NCBI GenBank assembly: GCA_963709325.1
Contig: CAVPVV010000003.1
Span: 1,860,001-1,924,000, forward strand
Direction of reading: 5' to 3'
DNA: 64,000 bases
From: VFZN01 sp963709325
GTDB taxonomy: Bacteria; Acidobacteriota; Vicinamibacteria; Vicinamibacterales; UBA2999
Shown: positions 8,348 to 16,422 of the stretch, in pieces
Position numbering within the stretch: position 1 is the first letter of the stretch
How the letters are laid out: the number at the start of each line of letters is the position of its first letter
Program-made: the position numbers and the translations under genes
Notes under the pieces: generated by a model
The model's database searches: none
What the model saw: the letters and a program-made list of their open reading frames with translations, nothing else
Told to the model about the DNA's origin: nothing

Positions 8348-8972
8348 ATGGCGACACCGTCTTGGCACGTCCGCGGGCAGTACTACGAGACCTGCAATTG
8401 CGACTTCGTGTGCCCGTGCGTACCGTGGCAGCTGTCCATCCAGCCGACGAAGGGTTCGTGCATCTTCGCGATGGCGTTCCAGATCGAGGAGGGTCGCTAC
8501 GGCAGTGTCGGCCTCGACGGCCTCGGCTTCATCATCGTCGGGTTGACCCCGGCTGAGATGGGCAAAGGGAATTGGTCAGTCGGCGTCGTCGTGGACGAGC
8601 GCGCGACCGGAGAGCAGAGGGATGCGATCGCGGGTATTGCCAGTGGCGCCCGCCGGCGGCCCGATGGCAGCTCTCTCCGGTCTCGTCAGCACGCTGCTCG
8701 GCATTGAATCCTCGGCGATCGAGTTCACGCGATCCGGCCCGTCCTGGTCGGTGAAGGCCGCGCCGCGTGTGCAGATGTCGGCGGCAGGTGCAGTCGGCCT
8801 CAACCCTGCTGCTGCGCCGCTGCAGTTGACTCACACCGGCCATCCCGCGGCCGACACGTTCTCGCTGGCCCGCGCGACCGACAGCCACGTCTCGGTGTTC
8901 GGCGTCTCCTGGAACGACACCAGCGGCCGGAACAACGGCCAATACGCGCCGTTCTCCTGGCAGAACGCGTAA
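8348..8972 (+). pseudogene. DUF1326 protein gene with a +1 frameshift
   Basis: The gene starts well (ATG at 8348 with GGAGG) and encodes the DUF1326 start: WHVRGQYYETCNCDFVCPC, a Cys-rich putative metal site. At the C run around 8649-8651 the frame is lost. Removing one C joins the SG of frame one to AGGPMAAL in the next frame, and the protein then continues to the family end (SGRNNGQYAPFSW) with TAA at 8970-8972. The intact product would be about 207 residues. As it stands, translation would end about 50 bases after the shift with an unrelated tail. DUF1326 genes are usually next to DUF2182 genes, as here. Function is unproven; metal binding is a guess from the Cys cluster. Confidence 0.75.
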
Positions 8973-8981
8973 GTCCGCGCG

Positions 8982-9773
8982 TCAGCGCACCAGGATCCAC
9001 ATCGCGAACACGAGGAGCGCGACGCCGGAGAGCGCAGGGGTTCTCTCGCCGAACGGCGCGAACTTCTCAACCAGCACCCAGACTGTGAGCGCGACGATCA
9101 CGACCAGGTTCATCACGCCTCCGGCAAAGAGCAGCAACATCATCGCCCAGCAGCAGCCGAGGCAATGAAGGCCGTGGCCGGCCCCGATCCGGATCGCGGC
9201 CTGCGCATTCCCGGATCCCCAGTGCTGCAGCAAGTACCAGAGCGGCGACCGGCACACGCGCAGGCAAGCGGTCTTGAGCGGCGTCAGCTGATAGAACCCC
9301 GCGCCGGTCAGGACGATCGCGGCTGCCAGGGGCATGGCCGGCTCCATCATCGGGGTCAGGATGAGCCCCGCCGAGAGGAAACGCTGCACTGCCGTGGCGC
9401 CGATGCTGAAGAGCGCCCACACCAGGACATAGCCCGCGGCCAGGGCATAGATGCGGCGGCCGGTGTGTTCGACGCCGCGGCTCCGCAGCGCGCCCGCATA
9501 AAGCAGGATCAACGGCGCCGCCGACGGCAGCATCATCGCCGTCATCATCACCGCCCACATCGCCCAGAGCAGCAGGAGGTGCGGCGCGTCCCACGTGGCG
9601 GTCATCATCCACGCCGATGGACCGAGCATGCTGCCGTACATGTCGCGGGCCAGCAGCACGATCCACGCCCAGCAGGCGAGCGGTATGAAGACGATGAGCG
9701 ATGTGGTGACCCACCGTTCGCGGGCGACGGCAAGCTCGATCAGCGTGCGTGAAGTGCCCGGGGGATCCGGCAT
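8982..9773 (-). CDS. DUF2182 integral membrane protein (predicted metal-binding)
   Basis: A 263-residue protein with about six or seven membrane helices. Family marks are the Met-rich helix WAMWAVMMTAMMLPSAAP (about 72-90), YQLTPLKTACLRVCRSP with paired Cys (about 165-180), and GLHCLGCCWAMMLLLFAGG, a Cys/Met-rich helix. The many Met and Cys residues in membrane helices suggest a soft metal ligand set, which is why the family is annotated as predicted metal-binding. It converges on the DUF1326 gene with nine bases between the stops. The two families often occur as neighbours and probably work together. The exact role is not established. Confidence 0.85.
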   Translation of the reverse strand: MPDPPGTSRTLIELAVARERWVTTSLIVFIPLACWAWIVLLARDMYGSMLGPSAWMMTATWDAPHLLLLWAMWAVMMTAMMLPSAAPLILLYAGALRSRGVEHTGRRIYALAAGYVLVWALFSIGATAVQRFLSAGLILTPMMEPAMPLAAAIVLTGAGFYQLTPLKTACLRVCRSPLWYLLQHWGSGNAQAAIRIGAGHGLHCLGCCWAMMLLLFAGGVMNLVVIVALTVWVLVEKFAPFGERTPALSGVALLVFAMWILVR

Positions 9774-9799
9774 CTGAAGTCGCCGCCGTTGTGCGTCGC

Positions 9800-10969
9800 C
9801 TAGGTGGTCGCCTTCATCGATGCGAACAATTCGCTGTGGCGCCGGAGGATGCGCTCCCGCTCCTGGTCGTTCGGCTCCATCGTCCAGATGTTGCCCTCTG
9901 AGGTGCCGCCGAGGACGATGCCGTCGCGGCGCGGCATCATGTAAAGGAAGCCGCCCGGGCTCTCGAGGTCGATTTTCAGCCCGCCGGTCGTCGAGTAGTC
10001 CACGCCCTCCTGCGGCGCCAGGACGTGCAGCTGCCCCTTCAGCGGCATGATCTCGGTGTCGCCCATCAGATCCTTCGAGCCGAGGCCGGTGCAGTTGACG
10101 ATGGCCGGCTCCTCGAGGGTGGCAAGCTGGTCCTTCGAGGCGAAGCGGCGGATCTCGAGGCGTCCGCCGAAGATCATGAAGTCCCGCAGGAGTGCGTCGA
10201 GTGCAACGTTGGGCTCAAAGCGCATCTCACGCCGGTGAACCACGTAGGTCGATCCGAAGTTGTGCTCGCCGGGCCCGAGCACCGTTCGCTCGCCTTGTAC
10301 GGATTCGGGCAGGATCGAGATGCCGCCACCCCGCGGTTCGGCGTTCTCGGTCGGCGAGTAGTTGTCCACCCACGACACGCCCATGTTGGGTTGTGCGAGC
10401 AGCTGCCACTGCCGGTAGGAGATCTGGACGGCCTCACGGAACTGCGCTTCCCACTCCGGCGTGCGCTGGCTGAAGTCGAGCAGGCCCGAGGTCGGCGTGA
10501 ACGCGGCTTCGGCCATGTTGGAGGTGGTGTCCGGGGGGACGGCGGCGGTGTAGATCGTCGTCCGGATGCCGCGCTTCTGCAGTAGCCGCGCGCAGGTGAT
10601 GCCGACGATGCCGCAGCCGAGGACGGCGGCACGCTGATGGCCAGCCTCGCGGACCATGTCGGCGGCCATCGTGCCGGTGCCCCATGAGAGCGACCAGCCG
10701 GCCCCGCCGTGGCCGTAGTTGTGGACGAGGAGCTTCTCACCGAGCTTCTCGGGCCGCAGCATGAAGCCGTGCGGCCGGTGGGGGCGAAGGCCGACGGTGG
10801 TGCGGATGATCAGCTCCGGGGCGACGCGGAGCGGCGTGACCCGGATGCGCCGGCGAGCGGTGTTGCCGGTTGCGGCGGACGCGGGCCGAGGCGTTCGAGT
10901 TGCGCAGCCGCCGAATGCCAAGCCGATGGTCCCAAGCGTGCCGGTCTTGAGCAGGTGCCGTCTGTTCAT
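9800..10969 (-). CDS. FAD-dependent D-amino-acid-oxidase-like lipoprotein with permuted motif order
   Basis: A 389-residue protein. The N terminus is a signal sequence ending in FGGC, so the product is probably a lipoprotein with Cys22 as anchor. The FAD/NAD Rossmann motif GCGIVG is at about 118-123, as in D-amino-acid oxidases. The family C-terminal signature (VGLRPHRP, then HNYGHGGAGWSLSWG) is instead at about 59-97, in front of the Rossmann motif. In ordinary DAO it comes after. The rest resembles the DAO substrate domain (NCTGLGSKDL, MPLKGQLHVL, IVLGGTSEGN). The likely reaction is FAD-linked oxidation of an amine or amino acid outside the cytoplasm; substrate unknown. The start ATG is at 10969-10967. 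Confidence 0.8.
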   Translation of the reverse strand: MNRRHLLKTGTLGTIGLAFGGCATRTPRPASAATGNTARRRIRVTPLRVAPELIIRTTVGLRPHRPHGFMLRPEKLGEKLLVHNYGHGGAGWSLSWGTGTMAADMVREAGHQRAAVLGCGIVGITCARLLQKRGIRTTIYTAAVPPDTTSNMAEAAFTPTSGLLDFSQRTPEWEAQFREAVQISYRQWQLLAQPNMGVSWVDNYSPTENAEPRGGGISILPESVQGERTVLGPGEHNFGSTYVVHRREMRFEPNVALDALLRDFMIFGGRLEIRRFASKDQLATLEEPAIVNCTGLGSKDLMGDTEIMPLKGQLHVLAPQEGVDYSTTGGLKIDLESPGGFLYMMPRRDGIVLGGTSEGNIWTMEPNDQERERILRRHSELFASMKATT

Positions 10970-11011
10970 GCAGGAAGTCCGCGGAGATCATCTGCGCAGC
11001 GCATCGGCGCG

Positions 11012-11917
11012 TCAAGCGAGTGAGGAGCGAGCGAGCCATCGCAGGGCGCCGTCGCGGCTCTCGATGACGGCAAAGAAGCCGTGGCGCCGTTCGTCGTTCA
11101 TCAGTGCGTCGAAGCGACTGCTGAAGCGAACACGGCCAGGCGGACACACGACGCAGAGCCGTATCCCGTAATTGCGGAGTCGCTGCAGGATGTCGCCGGC
11201 GTGGCCGGAGCTGACGTCGAAAAACCCGTCGGTCATGTTCGACGCAGAGAGCACCACGTTTCGCGTGTGATGGGAGAAGCACGCCTCGATGATTCGGTTG
11301 GCGTCGCCGGGCATGGATAGCAGGCGCTGGTCCGGGACGCCCTCCAGGAACGCAACCCCGGCCTCCTCTACGCGCGTCAATCCCGGAGTCGCCGTCGCAG
11401 CCGCAGGTTCTGCAGCGCGCGCGAACCACCGCTCGTCGGCGAGGACGACCGACTCTTCGACCTGTCGATCCGGAATCGTCCAGTAGCGGCCGAGCAGCGT
11501 CACTTTCTCCTCCGGCGTAACGAGCCGGAAGCCATGCCGCTCGTAGAAGCGGATTGCCCAGGCTGCCGACGTCCAGGTGCCAATCAGGATCGGGCGATCG
11601 GTGAGCGCGCGCAGGTGCGCAAGGAGCGCGGTGCCGAGCCCGCGGCCCTGCGCTCCGGTCCGGGTGTAGGCATGACGGATCAGGGCCACGTCCTTCACCG
11701 GCTGGATACCCATGACCGCGTCAATCCGATCGGCTTCGACGGCGGCCCAGAAGCCCACACCCGCGTCCATCTCCGACTCCAGCTCCTCGAGCGGCATGTA
11801 CGGGTCGTGCCAGCGGTCGGCGGGGATCACGCCCCGATAGGCTTCGGCGGCGTCGTTGATGACCGCGAAGATCCCGCCGACATCAGCGGTCGAGCATCGC
11901 CGGATCACCATGTTCAT
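11012..11917 (-). CDS. GNAT acetyltransferase fused to a DUF4180 domain
   Basis: A 301-residue protein with two parts. Residues 1-150 are a GNAT N-acetyltransferase: the acetyl-CoA loop GAQGRGLGTALL is at about 88-99 and the FYERHGF end motif at about 123-129. Residues 190-301 match DUF4180: GDANRIIEACF, then FFDVSSGHAGDILQRLRNYGIRLCVV, then the acidic FAVIESRDGALRWL. DUF4180 is usually a small stand-alone protein of unknown function, so the fusion links it to an acetyltransferase. The ATG at 11917 has AAGG upstream; a second ATG two codons later is also possible. It lies downstream of parC on the same strand. Confidence 0.8.
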   Translation of the reverse strand: MNMVIRRCSTADVGGIFAVINDAAEAYRGVIPADRWHDPYMPLEELESEMDAGVGFWAAVEADRIDAVMGIQPVKDVALIRHAYTRTGAQGRGLGTALLAHLRALTDRPILIGTWTSAAWAIRFYERHGFRLVTPEEKVTLLGRYWTIPDRQVEESVVLADERWFARAAEPAAATATPGLTRVEEAGVAFLEGVPDQRLLSMPGDANRIIEACFSHHTRNVVLSASNMTDGFFDVSSGHAGDILQRLRNYGIRLCVVCPPGRVRFSSRFDALMNDERRHGFFAVIESRDGALRWLARSSLA

Positions 11918-11951
11918 CCATTGAGCCTTCGTGCTCTTCGCGTCCTTCGTG

Positions 11952-14429
11952 TTACTCGTTCTCCGGCAGCACCGGGAGCGGCACCTCGCCCGGGATCACC
12001 CGCGTGAACCCGCCACGCTGCATCAGCTCGCGCCCCTTGCCGCCGCGGCCGGTCACCTCGTACTTGGCGGTGCTGATCGTCTGCTCGCCGCCGCGCGAGG
12101 TCTCCACCGTCATCAGGTCGCGATCGCCGGTCGACGCAATTGCGCCGATCACCCGGTCGTCGTCCTGCACCTTGATGAGGATCACGCCGCGGCCCGGCCC
12201 GGACAGGAAGTTGACCTCCTCGACCGAGCAGAGGATGGCGCGCGCGTCTTTGGTCGCGGCGATGATCGTTTCCTCGCCGGTCACGCAGGCCACGGCAACC
12301 ACTTCCTGGCCCTCCGGCACGCGAGCGTAGCGGCGCCCGGCCCGGGTGCTCGGTTCGACGAAACCCGCCAGCGAGAAACGGAGGCTGTAGCCATCGCTCG
12401 TCACTGCCATCGCGTGCACCGGGGGCGCCTCGGCTTCGGCATCTGCGTTCTTCCCGTTCCGCGCTCCGTTCTCTTCCTCTCCTTCCGGCACGTGTCCGAT
12501 GTCCCCGCGCACTCTCGCGTCGAGGCTGAGCGCGGCGATCACCCGCTCGCCGTCCTTGAACTTGAACAGCTTCTGGACCGGCTCGCCATATCCGGTCGAC
12601 GCCGGCACATCGACGAACCGAGCGGTGTATGCCGATCCGAAGTTCGAGAAGAACACCACGGTGGCGCGGGTCGAGCCGGCCATCGCGGCAAGGACGCTGT
12701 CCCCTTCGCGAAGCCGGGTCGTGGCCAGGTCCTTCACCTCTTTCTGCCGCTTCACCCACCCGTCCCGCGACACGATCACGACGTTGTCCTCGTCGACGAT
12801 GAAGGCGTCGGCGGAGTACTCGACCTCCTCGGTCTCCTCGATGCGGGTGCGTCGCGGGTCGATCTTCGGATCGCCGTACTTCTTCTGGATCTCCTGCAGC
12901 TCATCGCGAACCAGCGTCCAGCGGCTGTTCTCGTCCTTGAGCAGCGCGTTGATCTGCCGGGCCCGCTTGCGCTTTTCGGACAGCTCCTGCTGGATGACGA
13001 GGATCTCCAGGCGGGCCAGCCGATAGAGTTTCAGTTCGAGGATCGCGTCGGTCTGCTCGGCGTCGAGCGAGAACCGCTTGATGATCTTCTCGGCGGCGTC
13101 GGCTTTGCCGTCGCTCTTGCGGATGATCTTGATGATCTCGTCGAGCGCGTCGAAGACCTTCTCGAATCCCTCGAGGATGTGGATCCGCTTCTGCAGCTGG
13201 CCGAGCTCGTGCTCGAGCCGCGACGTGACCACATCGAGGCGGAAGTGCAGGAAGTGCCAGAGCATCTGCTTGAGATCGAGCCGCTCGGGGCGTCCGACCT
13301 CCGCGTTTTCCGTCGGCACCAGGCAGGTCAGGTTCACCGCGAACGAGGTCTGGAGCGAGGTGTGCTTGAAGAGGTACGCCATGACCAGGTTCTCGTCGGC
13401 GCTTCCCTTCAGCTCCAACTCGATCCGCACATCGTCGGTGGACAAGTCCTTGACGTCCACCAGGTGCGGCATCTTGCGGCTGAGCACCACCTCGCCGATC
13501 TGCTCGACGAGCTGCGCCTTGTTGACGCCGTACGGCACGCTCGTGACGTAGACGGTCTTGGCGCTCCGTGACGTCGGGCCCAGTTCCCAGGTGCTGCGAA
13601 TCCGCACCGACCCGGAGCCGGTCTGGTAAATCTCTTTCAGCTCGGACGGCGAGTTGAGGATGTGACCGCCGGTCGGAAAGTCCGGCCCCTTCACCCAGCG
13701 ACACAGCTGCACCGACGAAAGATCGGGATCGTCCAGCAGCTTGATCAGCGCATTGCAGATCTCGTGGAGGTTGTGCGGCGGGATATTGGTGGCCATCCCG
13801 ACCGCGATCCCGGTGGCGCCGTTGACCAGCAGGTTCGGGATGCGCGACGGGAGCACCACCGGCTCCTGCTTGGTCCCGTCGTAGCTCGGGCGGAAGGGGA
13901 CCGTTTCCCGCTCGATCTCCAGCAGCACTTCGTCGGAGAGCCTGGCCAGCCGGCATTCGGTGTAGCGCATCGCCGCGGCGGCGTCGCCGTCGAGCGATCC
14001 GAAGTTGCCGGAGCCGTCGATCAGCGGGTAGCGCAGCGAGAAGGGCTGCGCCATGCGGACCAGGGTCTCGTAGATCGCCGAATCGCCGTGCGGGTGGTAG
14101 TTGCCCATCACGTCGCCGACCACCTTGGCGCACTTGCGGTGCTTGGCGTCGGCGGTGAGGTTCTGCTGCCACATCGTGTAAAGGATGCGGCGCTGCACCG
14201 GCTTGAGCCCGTCACGCACATCGGGGAGCGCGCGTGAGGTGATCACCGACAGCGCGTAATTCAGGTAGCGCGACTGTGCAGCCTCGTGGAGCGACACGGC
14301 CGATCCGTCGCCCGGCGGCACGGGAGGACCGTCACCGCCTCGCGGCGGCGCGGGCGGCGGTGGCGCGGTTGGTTCGATCGGGCTGTCGTTGTCGTCGAAG
14401 AGCGAGGGTTCGGCCGGGCGCTTTGCCAT
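11952..14429 (-). CDS. parC: Type IIA topoisomerase subunit A (ParC/GyrA family)
   Basis: An 825-residue protein. A Pro-rich N-terminal extension (about 1-40) precedes the breakage-reunion domain with catalytic Tyr156 in AAMRYTECR. The quinolone-region sequence HPHGDSAIYE carries Ser117 and Glu121, a pair more usual in ParC than GyrA. A tower and coiled-coil region follows, with a C-terminal beta-propeller (about 530-820). Only a degenerate GyrA-box-like TGRGGKGREL is present, late in the propeller, so I favour topoisomerase IV (decatenation) over gyrase. No parE is in the window. The ribosome site is weak. A heptamer repeat lies immediately upstream of the start. The ParC versus GyrA choice is moderately certain. 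Confidence 0.88.
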   Translation of the reverse strand: MAKRPAEPSLFDDNDSPIEPTAPPPPAPPRGGDGPPVPPGDGSAVSLHEAAQSRYLNYALSVITSRALPDVRDGLKPVQRRILYTMWQQNLTADAKHRKCAKVVGDVMGNYHPHGDSAIYETLVRMAQPFSLRYPLIDGSGNFGSLDGDAAAAMRYTECRLARLSDEVLLEIERETVPFRPSYDGTKQEPVVLPSRIPNLLVNGATGIAVGMATNIPPHNLHEICNALIKLLDDPDLSSVQLCRWVKGPDFPTGGHILNSPSELKEIYQTGSGSVRIRSTWELGPTSRSAKTVYVTSVPYGVNKAQLVEQIGEVVLSRKMPHLVDVKDLSTDDVRIELELKGSADENLVMAYLFKHTSLQTSFAVNLTCLVPTENAEVGRPERLDLKQMLWHFLHFRLDVVTSRLEHELGQLQKRIHILEGFEKVFDALDEIIKIIRKSDGKADAAEKIIKRFSLDAEQTDAILELKLYRLARLEILVIQQELSEKRKRARQINALLKDENSRWTLVRDELQEIQKKYGDPKIDPRRTRIEETEEVEYSADAFIVDEDNVVIVSRDGWVKRQKEVKDLATTRLREGDSVLAAMAGSTRATVVFFSNFGSAYTARFVDVPASTGYGEPVQKLFKFKDGERVIAALSLDARVRGDIGHVPEGEEENGARNGKNADAEAEAPPVHAMAVTSDGYSLRFSLAGFVEPSTRAGRRYARVPEGQEVVAVACVTGEETIIAATKDARAILCSVEEVNFLSGPGRGVILIKVQDDDRVIGAIASTGDRDLMTVETSRGGEQTISTAKYEVTGRGGKGRELMQRGGFTRVIPGEVPLPVLPENE

Positions 14430-14435
14430 CAGAAC

Positions 14436-14509
14436 AGGAGAGAGGAGACAGGAGACAGGAGATAGACAGGAACCAGGAACCAGGAATCAGGAATCAGGAA
14501 TCAGAATAG
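14436..14509. repeat. Heptamer tandem repeat, AGGAGNN then AGGAANN
   Basis: Reading the plus strand: AGGAGAG, AGGAGAC twice, AGGAGAT, a 4-base AGAC, AGGAACC twice, AGGAATC three times, AGAATAG. It lies between the metallo-hydrolase stop and the parC start; both genes are on the minus strand. The AGGAG block precedes the AGGAA block, as at three other loci. Confidence 0.9.
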
Positions 14510-14534
14510 CGGAATTCCGACCAGCGGCGGCGGC

Positions 14535-15536
14535 TTAACGGACGCGGAGCTTGCCGGCCTTCGCGCACTCCTCGGCGACCGTCAGATAGCGCGCGACCGC
14601 CTCGGGGCCAACGACGTAGGGGTGCGGATCGCCGGGCTTGCGCGTGGCCATGGCCGGCAGCTTCGCCTTGGAGCCGTCGTAGTTCGTGTGGTTAGACAGA
14701 ATCACGTCGGCTCGCGCTGCGGCGGCGAGACTGCGGAAGTTCTGCGCCGAGGCGATATAGCGATCGAACCAGAAGCTGTCGGGCCGCTCCGGCGTGATGT
14801 AGCCGGCGCGGTTCCTGACCCAGTTGAACGCGGTGCCGCCCCAGTAGGCGGCGGTGTGCGCACGCCCCCCATCGCGAACCGGAATCAGCGTGGAGATAGT
14901 GCCGAGCGTGTGACCGGGCGTGAAGTGCAGCGTCAGCGTGGTGTCGCCGAGCGTGAGCTTCTGGCCGTCCGTGGCCACCACGTCGCGCTTCGGCTTGCGC
15001 CACGTCCCACCGGTCTTCGACAGCAGATCCCAGTCCGCCTCCGAGATCACCACGCGGGCGTCGAACCGATCCTGCAGGAACGCAGCGCCGCCGACGTGAT
15101 CGTAGTGCGCGTGACTGACGAGGACGTACTTGATCGTCGCCGGATCGAGACCGAGGGTGCGCAGGCCGCCCACCACCTGCGGTTCCACGGAGTAATCGAA
15201 GATCGGATCGATGATGATGATGCCCTCGGAGGTGGTCACCGCCCACGCCGAGTACTCCTGCTCGCCGACGAAGTAGAGGTTGTCGAAAACCTTGACCGGT
15301 TTGGCTTGCCAGCTCTCACGCGGCGGCGGGCCCGCCTGCCGCGCCGGCGCTGCTGGCGCGGGCTGGACCGCAGCAGGCGCCTCGCACAACCCGAAGAGCG
15401 CGGTGAAGTCCTTCCCCGCTGCCGCCCGCGCGGCCGCGACATGGCTTTCAACCGAGTCCTGCTCCGACCCCGCCAGCGGCGCGGCGGCAAGCATTGCCGA
15501 CACGCCGAGCGCCGACCAGATCCTCGAGCGGCTCAT
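14535..15536 (-). CDS. Exported metallo-beta-lactamase-fold hydrolase, subclass B3-like
   Basis: A 333-residue protein with a signal peptide (about 1-23). The zinc ligands of a B3-type fold are all visible: H142, H144, D146 and H147 in SHAHYDH, H209 in FTPGHTLG, and H283 in LSNHTNYDG. It is longer than typical B3 beta-lactamases because of a Pro/Ala-rich linker at about 52-72 preceded by TALFGLCEAP. B3 enzymes hydrolyse beta-lactams in the periplasm, but many environmental members of this fold have other or unknown substrates, so resistance cannot be claimed. The ATG at 15536 lies only seven bases from a perfect TATAAT, implying a leaderless message. Confidence 0.8.
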   Translation of the reverse strand: MSRSRIWSALGVSAMLAAAPLAGSEQDSVESHVAAARAAAGKDFTALFGLCEAPAAVQPAPAAPARQAGPPPRESWQAKPVKVFDNLYFVGEQEYSAWAVTTSEGIIIIDPIFDYSVEPQVVGGLRTLGLDPATIKYVLVSHAHYDHVGGAAFLQDRFDARVVISEADWDLLSKTGGTWRKPKRDVVATDGQKLTLGDTTLTLHFTPGHTLGTISTLIPVRDGGRAHTAAYWGGTAFNWVRNRAGYITPERPDSFWFDRYIASAQNFRSLAAAARADVILSNHTNYDGSKAKLPAMATRKPGDPHPYVVGPEAVARYLTVAEECAKAGKLRVR

Positions 15537-15543
15537 AAGGCGG

Positions 15544-15549
15544 ATTATA
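15544..15549 (-). promoter_or_regulatory. -10 box, leaderless promoter of the metallo-hydrolase gene
   Basis: On the minus strand TATAAT occupies 15549-15544, seven bases before the ATG at 15536. Transcription would start at or next to the start codon. The heptamer tract at 15566-15633 lies just upstream and may supply part of the -35 region. Confidence 0.55.
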
Positions 15550-15565
15550 GGCGCCGCCGCGCGCC

Positions 15566-15633
15566 AGGAGTCAGGAGTCAGGAGTCAGGAGGTAGGAACT
15601 AGGAACCGGGAACCAGGAACCAGGAACTAGGGG
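15566..15633. repeat. Heptamer tandem repeat, AGGAGNN then AGGAANN, left of the IS remnant
   Basis: Plus strand: AGGAGTC three times, AGGAGGT, AGGAACT, AGGAACC, GGGAACC, AGGAACC, AGGAACT, then AGGGG at the IS edge. All units keep a 7-base register. The junction ACTAGG at 15626-15631 carries CTAG. Confidence 0.9.
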
Positions 15634-16285
15634 TGTTGTACCAGGACATGAGTCACGGCGCCTGGCGGCAGTAGAGTTTACGCCGTTCGACCGGCGCCAT
15701 GCGGCCCAGGCTGAGATGCGGTCGCTCATGGTTGTGGTACCAGACGAATGCCTCGACGGCGCGGCTGCGGGCGGCAAACGTGCAGAGCGGCCGCTACGGC
15801 CGCAGGACCAGGTGACGAATGCCCAACGCGGCGCAGACATCCTGGAACCGCGTCAACCGGTCTGCATCGCGCGCGTGGCGCATCGTGAAGGCGAACGCGT
15901 TATCGGTGAGGACGGCTTCGATGGGATACGGGAGCGTGGCCGCGACCTGCTCGAGGAACGCGGCCGCCGCCGCACGGGTCTGCTCGGTCCGAATCGCGAC
16001 CACGGCCTCGCGGCTGAAGTCGTCGACGGCGGCGAACACGAGGTCATGCCGCGCATTGCGCAGCGCCGGCAGCTACTTCAGGTCGAGATGGAGCAGCTCG
16101 CCGGGCCGCTGCTTTTCGTAGCGCCGCGGCGTGGGCCGCGCCGGTCGCGGCAGCTGATTGACGCGGCGTCGCGCCTGGATGCGCTGCACCGTGCTCCGGC
16201 CAGAGGCCCACGGCGTGCGCGATGCGGGCCGCACTCAGCCGTTGGGCAGGCAACCGCAGTGACACTGATGTCCTGGTACCGCTCA
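15632..16285 (-). mobile_element. Degraded IS481-family insertion sequence
   Basis: The element is 654 bp. Both ends have six bases followed by GTACCAGGACAT as inverted repeats (plus strand 15638-15649; minus strand 16279-16268). It is flanked by ACTAGG on the left and CCTAGT on the right, both of the form NCTAGN, the target type known for IS481 of Bordetella. The two 6-mers are reverse complements rather than direct copies. The transposase inside is broken and internally deleted, so the element cannot move by itself. Heptamer repeats abut both ends in opposite orientation. Confidence 0.75.
15653..16280 (-). pseudogene. IS481-like transposase remnant
   Basis: On the minus strand, a helix-turn-helix piece (RLSAARIAHAVGL) is followed by a frameshift into GRSTVQRIQARRRV. 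Next come PTPRRYEKQRPGELLHLDLK with an in-frame TAG, and an integrase core containing VDDFSREAVV and TDNAFAFT (two acidic DDE positions visible). The frame stops after LGIRHLVLRP near 15797. The expected stretch of about 40 residues holding the third acidic residue is gone. The last part in another frame (EAFVWYHNHERPHLSLG to CRQAP and stop at 15655-15653) is the family C terminus. At least two frameshifts, one stop and one deletion make it inactive. Confidence 0.8.
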
Positions 16286-16416
16286 CCTAGTTCCTAGTTT
16301 TTAGTTCCTGGTTCCTAGTTCCTGGTTCCTAGTTCCTGGTTCCTAGTTCCTGATTCCTAGTTCCTGATTCCTATCTTCTGTCTCCTCTTTCCTCTCTCCT
16401 CTCTCCTATTTCCTGC
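16286..16416. repeat. Long heptamer tandem repeat, minus-strand AGGAGNN then AGGAANN, right of the IS remnant
   Basis: On the minus strand, units AGGAGAG and AGGAAAG/AGGAGAC come first, then a run of AGGAATC, AGGAACT and AGGAACC, ending at the IS edge with ACTAGG. About 18 units. It fills the gap downstream of the M64 peptidase gene and mirrors the tract on the other side of the IS. Confidence 0.9.
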
Positions 16417-16422
16417 CTCGTG

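Noticed and set aside
14535..15536. Antibiotic-resistance beta-lactamase
   Set aside because: The zinc ligands fit B3 enzymes, but many proteins of this fold act on other substrates. The sequence alone does not support a resistance claim.
16286..16416. Possible CRISPR array
   Set aside because: The repeat unit is seven bases with no spacers, and no cas genes are near.
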